The notes under the pieces: generated by a model
What the model was told of the DNA's origin: nothing
Database searches by the model: none
The model's input: the letters and a program-made list of their open reading frames with translations, nothing else
Assembly (NCBI GenBank): GCA_013811765.1
Contig: JACCUO010000329.1
Coordinates: forward strand, 1-12,894
DNA length: 12,894 nucleotides
Direction of reading: 5' to 3'
From: Thermoleophilaceae bacterium
GTDB taxonomy: Bacteria; Actinomycetota; Thermoleophilia; Solirubrobacterales; Thermoleophilaceae
Shown here: positions 7,090 to 12,894 of the stretch, one piece after another
How the letters are laid out: the number at the start of each line of letters is the position of its first letter
How positions within the stretch are numbered: position 1 is the first letter of the stretch
Position numbers and translations under genes: made by a program

Positions 7090-7806
7090 ATGCCGGGAAC
7101 CTTCAAGACCGAGGCGGTGGTCCTTCGCTCGATTCGCTACGGCGAGGCCGACCGCGTGCTGCACCTGTACAGCGCCGACCGCGGGCGGGTCGGGGCCGTG
7201 GCCAAGGGCGCGCGACGGGTGCGCTCACGCCTGGGCGGGCGCCTCGAGCCGATGGCACGCGTGAACCTCGTGCTCCATTCCGGGCGCGGCGAGCTCTGCA
7301 CCGTGACCTCAGCGGACACGGTGCACGCCCATCCGGCCCTGCGCGACCGGCGGGCCTCGCTCGAGCGCGGCGTCCAGGCGTGCGAGGCCGTGCTGCGCCT
7401 CCTGGACTCGGCGGAGCCAAACCCGGCGGCCTACAACCTGCTCTGCAATCAGCTCGCACTGCTCGACTCCCACGCCGGGGCGGCCACGCGCGCCCAGTCA
7501 CTCGCCTTCCGCGCCAAGCTGCTGCTGGCCGCGGGGTTCGCACCGGAGCTGAGCTCGTGTGCCACGTGCGGCGCCCGGGAGCACCTTTTCGGCTTCTCAC
7601 CCGCGGCCGGAGGTGTGGTGTGCGCAAGCTGTGAAGCCGGATCGTTCCCACTCGATGCCGAGGCGCACGCGTTCCTCGTCGGCGCGCTGTCTCGACCGCT
7701 GTCGGATGCGCCAGAGGCCCCCGGCAGGGCGCTCGCCCAGGCCGACCGCGCCCTGGCGGAGACGCTCGAGCACCACGCCAACGTGCGGCTGCCACGCGTG
7801 GCGTGA
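7090..7806 (+). CDS. recO: DNA repair protein RecO
   Basis: RecO binds single-stranded DNA and RecR and helps load RecA onto SSB-coated gaps in the RecF pathway. The N-terminal OB-fold begins with the family-typical pattern TEAVVLRSIRYGEADRVLHLYSAD read across residues 7-30. It continues with GRVGAVAKGARRVRSRLGGRLEP. The middle and C-terminal part is helical. It has a zinc-binding cluster with C157-x2-C160 and C178-x2-C181. The length of 238 aa is normal. The ATG at 7090 is three bases after the mutM stop, with a weak GAGG close in front, so it is probably read on the same mRNA. A strong hairpin begins at the next base after its stop. Having mutM and recO side by side groups two repair routes in one unit. 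Confidence 0.94.
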   Translation: MPGTFKTEAVVLRSIRYGEADRVLHLYSADRGRVGAVAKGARRVRSRLGGRLEPMARVNLVLHSGRGELCTVTSADTVHAHPALRDRRASLERGVQACEAVLRLLDSAEPNPAAYNLLCNQLALLDSHAGAATRAQSLAFRAKLLLAAGFAPELSSCATCGAREHLFGFSPAAGGVVCASCEAGSFPLDAEAHAFLVGALSRPLSDAPEAPGRALAQADRALAETLEHHANVRLPRVA

Positions 7807-7836
7807 CACGGCGCGGGTGGCGCAACCCGTGCCGTG
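7807..7836 (+). terminator. Strong hairpin directly after recO, probable terminator
   Basis: CACGGCGCGGGT (7807-7818) pairs with ACCCGTGCCGTG (7825-7836) over 12 continuous pairs, one of them G-U, around the 6-base loop GGCGCA. It starts at the base after the recO TGA. No T-tract follows, as is common in high-GC actinobacteria. Its position and strength make it the best candidate for the 3' end of the lipoprotein-mutM-recO transcript. Confidence 0.6.
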
Positions 7837-7869
7837 CGGGCCTCGCCCCGTCAGGTCCCCGGACCTTCC

Positions 7870-7884
7870 TGAGACAATCCGGGG
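7870..7884 (+). promoter_or_regulatory. Probable extended -10 promoter for leaderless dgt
   Basis: TGA then GACAAT (7873-7878) forms an extended -10 (TGn plus a GACAAT box). It lies exactly 12 to 7 bases before the GTG at 7885. That spacing predicts transcription starting at the first base of the start codon. No Shine-Dalgarno motif of normal spacing is present. The preceding hairpin (7807-7836) makes a fresh promoter here logical. No clear -35 was found. Confidence 0.45.
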
Positions 7885-8904
7885 GTGGCGATCGAGACCC
7901 CGAGCGACAGCGGTGTGAGCGGCTTCGCTGAGCGGGTCGCCAACCTCGAAGATGAGTTGCTCTCGCCCCTGGCGGCCCGTTCGTATCCGGCGCGGCGCGA
8001 CCGGCCCGAGGAGGACTCCCCTCACCGCACGCCGTTTCAGCGAGACCGCGACAGGATCGTTCACACCAAGGCGTTCCGCAGGCTCACGCACAAGACGCAG
8101 GTGTTCATCGCCCCGGAGGGCGACCACTACCGCACCCGGCTCACCCACACCCTCGAGGCCTGCGGGATCGCGCGCAACGTTGCGCGGGCGCTGCGGTTGA
8201 ACGAAGACCTCACCGAGGCGATCGGGCTCGGTCACGACCTCGGCCACCCGCCATTCGGCCACATCGGGGAGGGCGTGCTCGATGACTGCCTGCGTGAGCG
8301 CTTCGACATCCGCTTCCGCCACAACCATCACTCCCTCCGGGTCGTCGAGCGCCTCGAGCGCGATGGGGAGGGGCTCAACCTGACCGCCCCCGTGCGCGAC
8401 GGAATCCTCAACCACACCGGCCCGGACAGGCCGGCCACGCTCGAGGGGCGGATCGTGAGGGTCGTGGACCGGATCGCCTACATCAACCACGACATCGACG
8501 ACGCCCTGCGCGCCGGGGTGCTCGTCTACGAGGACCTGCCTCAGGATGAGATCGCGGTGCTCGGTGGAAGTGGCACGGAGAGGATCGGCACGCTCGTGGA
8601 GGACCTGATCGAGCGTTCCTACGCCGCCGGGGACATAGTGCAGGGCGAGGAGGTCGGCAGCGCGATGCTGCGGCTGCGCAAGTTCATGTTCGACCGTGTC
8701 TACCTCGGTGACCACGCGCAGAGCCAGAGCGATCGGATAGAGCGGATGCTGCGGGCCCTGTTCGCCCATCACGCCGAGCACCCACCACCCGCGGTGACGC
8801 CCGGCGCAGGTGTGCCCGAGCGCGTGGTGGACTACCTCGCGGGAATGACCGACCGCTTCGCGATCCGCGCGTTCTCCGAGCTCTTCGTGCCGCAGGGCTT
8901 TTAG
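7885..8904 (+). CDS. dgt: Deoxyguanosinetriphosphate triphosphohydrolase-like HD protein
   Basis: This is an HD-domain dNTPase that splits dGTP or other dNTPs into the nucleoside and triphosphate, tuning precursor pools for replication. The N-terminal hallmark SPHRTPFQRDRDRIVHTKAF and the following RRLTHKTQVF are typical of the short Dgt type. The HD metal site is visible: H88 in TRLTHTLE, then H117-D118 in GHDLGHPPFGH, with a later aspartate in VVDRIAYINHDIDDA. The length of 339 aa fits this type. The start is GTG 7885; the region before it looks like a promoter rather than a ribosome-binding site. The stop TAG shares its last G with the dnaG GTG, so dgt and dnaG are tightly coupled, a common actinobacterial arrangement. 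The preferred nucleotide cannot be read from sequence. Confidence 0.93.
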   Translation: MAIETPSDSGVSGFAERVANLEDELLSPLAARSYPARRDRPEEDSPHRTPFQRDRDRIVHTKAFRRLTHKTQVFIAPEGDHYRTRLTHTLEACGIARNVARALRLNEDLTEAIGLGHDLGHPPFGHIGEGVLDDCLRERFDIRFRHNHHSLRVVERLERDGEGLNLTAPVRDGILNHTGPDRPATLEGRIVRVVDRIAYINHDIDDALRAGVLVYEDLPQDEIAVLGGSGTERIGTLVEDLIERSYAAGDIVQGEEVGSAMLRLRKFMFDRVYLGDHAQSQSDRIERMLRALFAHHAEHPPPAVTPGAGVPERVVDYLAGMTDRFAIRAFSELFVPQGF

Positions 8905-10676
8905 TGCCCGCCCTATACACGCAGGACTCGATCGAGCGGACCCGCGAGGCGGTCGACATGGTCGAGCTCGTGTCGGCGAAGACCGAGCTGCGCCGTGTGG
9001 GTACGCGCTGGCTGGGCCTCTGCCCGTTTCACGACGAGCGCACGCCGTCGTTCTCGGTCGACGCCGAGCGCAAGCTCTACAACTGTTTCGGCTGCGGGGT
9101 GGGGGGCGATGCGATCACGTTCGTCCGCGAGCTGGAGGCCCTCGATTTTCCGGAGGCCGTGGAGCTGCTGGCGGAGCGCTACAACGTCGAGCTCAAGCGC
9201 GAGCGCGAGGATCCGCAGGCCGAGGAGCGCCGCCGCCGGCGCGAGCGGCTGCTGGCCCTGCTCGAGCGCACGGCCGGGTTCTATGCCACCTACCTCTGGG
9301 AGGCCGAGGAGGCGCGCCGCGCGCGCGATTACCTGGCCGGCCGCGGTCTCTCGCCCGAGGTGCTCGGCTCCTTCCGCGTGGGCTACGCGCCCAAGGCCTG
9401 GGACCGCCTGCTCGTGGGTGCTCAGCGGGATGGCTTCAAGCCCGAGGAGCTACTCGCCGCAGGGCTCGCGCAACGGGCACGGTCGGGCGGCCTGCTGGAC
9501 CGCTTCCGTGGCCGGATCATGTTCCCGCTGGCCGATGCGCGCGGCCGGGTTCTCGGCTTCGGCGCTCGGGCCATGCGGGACGAGCAGGGCGCGAAGTACA
9601 TCAACACCGCGGAGAACGACGTCTACCACAAGGGCCGCCAGCTGTTTGGCATCGACCGCGCCCGAGCGGCGGCGGCAAAGTCGGGCCGGGTCGTGGTGGT
9701 GGAGGGGTATACCGATGTCTTGGCACTCCACCAGGCCGGGATCGAGGAAACCGTGGCGGTCATGGGCACGGCGCTGACGCAGGATCAGCTGGGAGAGCTC
9801 GCCCGGGCCGCGGGCCGCGACGGCACGGTGTTTCTCGCCTTTGACGCCGATCGCTCGGGCCAGGAGGCAATGCTGCGCGCGGCCAGGATCGCGGAGGACC
9901 GCGATCTCCAGCTGCGGGTGGTGCAGATGCCGGAAGGCAGGGACCCCGCCGACCTGGTGGCGGCCGAGGGGGGGCAGGCGGTTATCGACCGCCTCGCCTC
10001 AGCGCTGTCTATGCTTGAGTTCGCAGTCGAGAGGACGCTGGAAGATGAGGACCTGGATAGGCCGGAGGGCAGGGACCGCGCTCTTGTTCGGGCGCGGGCT
10101 TTGATCGCGGCCGCACCGGATCGCAGCGCCCGACGAGACCACCTGGTGCGTATGGTGGCCGACCGGCTGGACGTGCCGGTGGACTATGTGATCGCGAGCG
10201 TGCAGGGGCGCCCGCCGCGGGAAGAGATGCGCGTCGGAGCGGGCGAGGAGCCTGTAGGGGCGAAGCAAGGGGCCACCAAGCTCGACGCTGAGGGGGTCTT
10301 TCTCGCCCTCTGCTCCGCGGCCGGGAAGGCGGGCGAGGGCTATCTGAGCCGCCTCACCGACGCACACCTCTCATCGCCGGCGTTGCGGCGCGCACGCGAC
10401 CACCTGCTCGCACACCCCGGGGACCCGCTGGCCGATCTGCCGGAGGATCGTGAGCTCGCCGCGCTCCTGACGGCCGTGGCGGTAGCGGCGGACACGGGCG
10501 AGGCTGCGGGCGAGACCCGCCTGCACACCGACTTCCTGGGCCTCGACAAGCGCCGGATCGAGCGGGAGCTGCGGCGCGCGCGGGCAGACGGGGATTTCGA
10601 GCGGCAGGGCGAGCTTGCGGCCGCTCTGCAGCAGGTGCGCAGGGAGCTGGACTCTGCGATGGGGCAGGACCCATGA
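8904..10676 (+). CDS. dnaG: DNA primase DnaG
   Basis: DnaG makes the short RNA primers for leading- and lagging-strand synthesis at the replication fork. The product is 590 aa, within the family range. The N-terminal CHC2 zinc-binding domain has C40, H43, C61 and C64 ([12 protein letters not shown] ... [10 protein letters not shown]). The RNA polymerase core includes [20 protein letters not shown] and the KYINTAEN segment. The TOPRIM metal residues are E267 in [10 protein letters not shown] and D314/D316 in [17 protein letters not shown] closes this domain. The C-terminal ~200 residues are Ala/Arg/Glu-rich and helical, as expected for the DnaB-interacting region. The GTG start at 8904 overlaps the dgt stop by one base. 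The stop overlaps the sigma factor start (ATGA). It may be expressed from the dgt promoter. Confidence 0.96.
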   Translation: MPALYTQDSIERTREAVDMVELVSAKTELRRVGTRWLGLCPFHDERTPSFSVDAERKLYNCFGCGVGGDAITFVRELEALDFPEAVELLAERYNVELKREREDPQAEERRRRRERLLALLERTAGFYATYLWEAEEARRARDYLAGRGLSPEVLGSFRVGYAPKAWDRLLVGAQRDGFKPEELLAAGLAQRARSGGLLDRFRGRIMFPLADARGRVLGFGARAMRDEQGAKYINTAENDVYHKGRQLFGIDRARAAAAKSGRVVVVEGYTDVLALHQAGIEETVAVMGTALTQDQLGELARAAGRDGTVFLAFDADRSGQEAMLRAARIAEDRDLQLRVVQMPEGRDPADLVAAEGGQAVIDRLASALSMLEFAVERTLEDEDLDRPEGRDRALVRARALIAAAPDRSARRDHLVRMVADRLDVPVDYVIASVQGRPPREEMRVGAGEEPVGAKQGATKLDAEGVFLALCSAAGKAGEGYLSRLTDAHLSSPALRRARDHLLAHPGDPLADLPEDRELAALLTAVAVAADTGEAAGETRLHTDFLGLDKRRIERELRRARADGDFERQGELAAALQQVRRELDSAMGQDP

Positions 10677-11602
10677 CCGACGACAGTCGCCGGCCGGACC
10701 CCTACGAGGAGTTCGACGAGGGCGGCGTAGTCAGCGCGCGTCTGTCGGGCGCGCCCCCCGCCGGGGGAACAGAGGACGCGGTCCGTCTCTACCTGCAGAA
10801 CATCGGCCGCCTGGGGCTGCTCACACGCGAGGACGAGATCCGTTTGGCAAAGCGCGTCGAGCAGCACGACATGGCCGCGAAGGCCGCGATGATCGAAGGC
10901 AACCTGCGGCTCGTGGTCTCGGTGGCCAAGCGTTACCAGAATCGCGGGCTCAACCTGCTCGATCTGATCCAGGAAGGCAACCTGGGACTGATCCGCGCAG
11001 TCGAGAAGTTCGACTGGCGCCGAGGCTTCAAGTTCTCGACCTATGCCACTTGGTGGATCCGCCAATCGATGACTCGCGCCCTGGCCGATCAGGCGCGCAC
11101 AATCCGGATCCCGGTGCACATGGTGGACCGCCTCAACAAGGTGTCCCGCGCCCGCCGCGAGCTGTCCCAGGAGCTCGAGCGCGACCCGACACCCGAGGAG
11201 ATCGGGGCAAAGCTCGACTTGGCGGTGGACAAGGTGGAGCACGTGTTGAAGATTGGCCAGGAGCCGCTTTCGCTCCAGGCTCCCGTGGGTCCCGGCGAGG
11301 ACACCGCCGAGTTCGGTGACTTCATCTCCGACGAGGCAGGGGACCGCCCCGAGGAGCTGGTTGCCAAGCGGCTGCGCGACGCGGATGTCCTCGAGCTCTT
11401 GGAGCGCCTCCCCGCCCGTGAGCGCCGCGTGATCGAGCTGCGCTATGGAATCGATCCGGAGGGCCCCATGACCCTGGAGGACATCGGCAAGAAGGTGGGC
11501 CTCACCCGGGAGAGGGTTCGCCAGATCGAGGTCAAGACCCTCCGGATGCTCAAGACCTCAGGCCAGGCCTCCGCGCTGGAGGGGACGACGGAGGAGCCGT
11601 AG
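10673..11602 (+). CDS. rpoD: RNA polymerase sigma factor, RpoD/SigA family, compact form
   Basis: A sigma-70 factor that directs RNA polymerase to -10/-35 promoters. Region 1.2 is at about residues 34-63 ([21 protein letters not shown]). Region 2 is at about 76-151, with the core-binding [20 protein letters not shown] and the melting/-10 segment [12 protein letters not shown] followed by [10 protein letters not shown]. Region 3 covers about 152-225. Region 4 covers about 228-294, with the [24 protein letters not shown]. The product is 309 aa with only about 33 residues before region 1.2, so region 1.1 is absent. The C-terminus also lacks the usual LRHPSRS-type ending. Its place after dnaG is the classic site for the primary sigma factor. 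The short form also fits a group 2 (SigB/HrdB-like alternative) factor. Start ATG at 10673 overlaps the dnaG TGA, with AGGA at 10666-10669. Confidence 0.9.
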   Translation: MTDDSRRPDPYEEFDEGGVVSARLSGAPPAGGTEDAVRLYLQNIGRLGLLTREDEIRLAKRVEQHDMAAKAAMIEGNLRLVVSVAKRYQNRGLNLLDLIQEGNLGLIRAVEKFDWRRGFKFSTYATWWIRQSMTRALADQARTIRIPVHMVDRLNKVSRARRELSQELERDPTPEEIGAKLDLAVDKVEHVLKIGQEPLSLQAPVGPGEDTAEFGDFISDEAGDRPEELVAKRLRDADVLELLERLPARERRVIELRYGIDPEGPMTLEDIGKKVGLTRERVRQIEVKTLRMLKTSGQASALEGTTEEP

Positions 11603-11609
11603 GGGAGGC

Positions 11610-11708
11610 ATCTGGCGGGTATTGCTGTGCTCGAACTGCCATGCGGAGGTGGAGGCCGGTATCTTGAGACTGGAGGGCTGCCGCGAAGCAGAGGCATTAC
11701 CCCATAGG
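11610..11708 (+). pseudogene. Probable remnant of an HNH endonuclease gene (C-terminal end)
   Basis: Between the sigma factor stop (11602) and the tRNA, the frame with codons at 11610, 11613 and so on reads IWRVLLCSNCHAEVEAGILR. The core LCSNCHAEVEAG (about 11625-11660) is what I recall as the end of small actinobacterial HTH-HNH endonucleases. In those, the CxxCH holds part of the zinc and catalytic site. No start codon, upstream HNH half or conserved body is present. The frame runs on into the tRNA and stops at 11745-11747. It therefore looks like the last ~20-30 codons of a lost gene. This rests on a short motif, so a chance match is not excluded. A TTGAGA resembling a -35 lies at 11664-11669, but no matching -10 for the tRNA is clear. 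Confidence 0.45.
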
Positions 11709-11782
11709 TGCCGGGTAGCTCAATTAGGCAGAGCAGCGCCCTGTTAAGGCGACGGTTGTGGGTTCGAGTCCCACCCCGGCAG
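11709..11782 (+). tRNA. tRNA-Asn (anticodon GTT)
   Basis: The cloverleaf is as follows. The acceptor stem is TGCCGGG (11709-11715) with CCCGGCA (11775-11781). The D-arm is GCTC/GAGC (11718-11721, 11731-11734) with a GG-containing loop. The anticodon stem is 11736-11740 with 11748-11752, around loop CTGTTAA, with anticodon GTT at 11743-11745. The variable loop is CGGTT. The T-arm is GTGGG/CCCAC around TTCGAGT (11758-11774). The U1-A72 pair and discriminator G at 11782 fit bacterial tRNA-Asn. No CCA is encoded, so it must be added enzymatically. One oddity: the outermost anticodon-stem pair (11736 with 11752) is G-A, not a Watson-Crick pair. Confidence 0.95.
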
Positions 11783-11807
11783 TTCAGAGTCCAACCCCGG
11801 CAGTTCA
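11766..11807 (+). repeat. 21-bp tandem duplication of the tRNA-Asn 3' end
   Basis: The 21 bases 11766-11786 (T-loop, T-stem 3' strand, acceptor 3' strand and four bases beyond the discriminator) are repeated at once as 11787-11807. The only difference is C to A (11772 versus 11793). The second copy supplies the stop codon (complement of 11805-11807) of the convergent glycosyltransferase gene. It looks like either replication slippage or the direct repeat left by integration and excision at the tRNA end. Confidence 0.85.
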
Positions 11808-12894
11808 GGAGGAAAGCGCACGCGTGGCCAACCCCTCCAGCGCATCCGCCGCCACCGCCCCCCCGTCATTGCGCTCCGCCCACCTGCACAGGGCTCGCGC
11901 CCGCTCGGCATGCCCCGGCTCCGCCAGCATCTTTCGCACCGCCAGCCTCACTCCCCGCGGCGTGACCAGTCGCCGCGGCAGGGAGACCCCACAGCCCGCC
12001 CAAGCCACGCGGGCGGCGTTCTCCGCCATGTCGCCGGCGGCGGGACACCCGATGACCGGGACGCCGCAGGCCAATGCCCGGGCCACTGTCCCGTGGCCCG
12101 CATGGCACACCACGGCGGCGCAACGGGGCATCGTGCGGGCATAGGAGAGCCAGTCGACCACCCGCGCGTTTGAAGGAACACGCAGCGGCGGGTCAGGGGG
12201 CCGGCGGTTCGTGGTGGCGATCACCCTGACCGGCTCGTCGGTCAGCCCGGCGAGCGCCGCCGCGAGCAGCCGCCCCTCGGGATCTTGCGAGGTGCTCGGC
12301 GCCACAAGCACCAGCGGGTCCTCGCCCGCCGGAAGCTCGACCTTCGGTGTGGGCTCCTCCCACAGCAGCGGGCCGGTCACGCGCACCGAGGGCCGCCACC
12401 GCTGGCGCGGGTACTCGAGCTGGGGAAATGTGGCCACGATGGCAAGCTGCGGCGAGATCCCGCCGTGCGGGTAGTCGAGGGGCGGCAGCCCGAGCCGCGC
12501 CCTCGCCTCGTTCAGCTCGACCCGCCCGCGCTCCTCGCCGCGGGAGAGAAGCGGACGCCACATGGCCCACATCGCCGCGCCGGCGCGCGTGCGTGGCAGG
12601 CGCGCGCCCCCGGAGTAGGGCGGCAGGCCCGGCTCGGCCGTCGGCAGGACGTGAGGCACGAGCGTGGCCCAGCGCCGACCCTCCATCTGCGCGGCGAGCG
12701 ACGCCGCCACCGTGAGGATGTCCGCCACCACGACGTCCGGATCGGTCTCACGGATGAGCTGCACCGTCTCCCTGGCCGCGCGCACGGCCGCGCCGTAGGG
12801 GGTCATCGCGCCGCCCCCCGGCCACACTTCGTACTCCGGCGCCGCCGCGAAGGCCATCCCCTCGCGCTCCACCTGTACTTGCCACCGTCTCCAG
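11805..12894 (-). CDS. GT1-family (GT-B fold) glycosyltransferase, N-terminus beyond window
   Basis: It probably transfers a sugar from an activated nucleotide donor to a small molecule, lipid or cell-envelope acceptor. The acceptor cannot be told. On the minus strand the frame is open to the window edge. A GTG at 12872 exists, but codons upstream of it still read WRRWQVQVEREGMAFAAAPE, a usual GT-B N-terminal domain pattern. So the true start lies outside and about 30-50 residues are missing. The N-terminal acceptor domain includes DPDVVVADILTVAASLAAQM. The C-terminal donor domain has VDWLSYARTMPRCAAVVCHA and then GHGTVARALACGVPVIGCP and AGDMAENAARV. This is the UGT/MGT-like donor motif with its His and the final acidic position (GDM, where many have GDQ). 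It ends in TGA (11805-11807) inside the duplicated tRNA end. It is convergent with the tRNA and outside the housekeeping block, so it may be acquired. Confidence 0.9.
   Translation of the reverse strand, partial: WRRWQVQVEREGMAFAAAPEYEVWPGGGAMTPYGAAVRAARETVQLIRETDPDVVVADILTVAASLAAQMEGRRWATLVPHVLPTAEPGLPPYSGGARLPRTRAGAAMWAMWRPLLSRGEERGRVELNEARARLGLPPLDYPHGGISPQLAIVATFPQLEYPRQRWRPSVRVTGPLLWEEPTPKVELPAGEDPLVLVAPSTSQDPEGRLLAAALAGLTDEPVRVIATTNRRPPDPPLRVPSNARVVDWLSYARTMPRCAAVVCHAGHGTVARALACGVPVIGCPAAGDMAENAARVAWAGCGVSLPRRLVTPRGVRLAVRKMLAEPGHAERARALCRWAERNDGGAVAADALEGLATRALSS

Noticed and set aside
7597..8781. Minus-strand open frame opposite recO and dgt
   Set aside because: It crosses the recO-dgt boundary and the hairpin, with no domain-like sequence.
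9928..10078. Repeated GCAGGGACC-type stretch (near 9936 and 10069) in dnaG as a DNA repeat
   Set aside because: Both encode Glu-Gly-Arg-Asp in coding sequence, and the match is short; coincidence of codon use is enough.
11603..11708. Intrinsic terminator after the sigma factor gene and a full promoter for the tRNA
   Set aside because: No convincing stem with or without a T-tract was found. TTGAGA at 11664 has no -10 at 16-19 bp spacing.
11783..11807. A second tRNA gene after tRNA-Asn
   Set aside because: Only the 3' T-arm/acceptor portion is repeated; no D-arm or anticodon arm exists.
1..12894. CRISPR array, transposon, toxin-antitoxin or defence island
   Set aside because: No regularly spaced repeats, transposase, or paired small genes were seen; the plus-strand block is housekeeping.

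Overview
The window is about 12.9 kb of very GC-rich bacterial DNA. It reads as a chromosomal housekeeping segment of an actinobacterium. The evidence is the base composition, the many GTG starts, the overlapping stop/start pairs, and the gene order. The order recN - pyrG - Nudix - xerD matches what I recall of the Mycobacterium tuberculosis recN/pyrG/Rv1700/xerD neighbourhood, and dgt-dnaG is also a typical actinobacterial pair. A deep-branching class such as Thermoleophilia (Solirubrobacterales) is my best guess. That is inference, not proof.

Layout: eleven of the twelve protein genes and the tRNA lie on the plus strand. (1) 1-950 is the 3' part of recN, cut by the window edge. (2) 1084-5492 is a probable transcription unit: pyrG (CTP synthase), an M20 PepT-like metallopeptidase, a Nudix ADP-ribose pyrophosphatase-like hydrolase, and xerD. 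The first three are joined by an overlap or an abutting stop/start. A hairpin lies in the pyrG leader. (3) 5543-7806 holds an unrecognised probable lipoprotein, mutM (fpg) and recO. A 12-bp hairpin begins at the base after the recO stop. (4) 7885-11602 holds dgt, dnaG and a short RpoD-type sigma factor, with overlapping starts and stops. A near-leaderless promoter is likely in front of dgt. (5) 11603-12894 is the only accessory-looking part. It has a probable remnant of an HNH endonuclease gene, tRNA-Asn(GUU), a 21-bp tandem duplication of the tRNA 3' end, and a convergent minus-strand GT1-type glycosyltransferase. The glycosyltransferase stop codon lies inside the duplicated tRNA sequence, and its N-terminus runs off the window.

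Functionally, most genes serve DNA replication, repair and recombination (recN, xerD, mutM, recO, dgt, dnaG). Others serve nucleotide supply or clean-up (pyrG, Nudix, dgt) and transcription initiation (sigma factor). I see no CRISPR array, transposase, toxin-antitoxin pair or recognisable defence system, and no clear new multi-gene system. The most unusual spots are the rpoD-tRNA-glycosyltransferase junction, the unknown lipoprotein coupled to mutM, the compact sigma factor, and several non-coding or intragenic hairpins.
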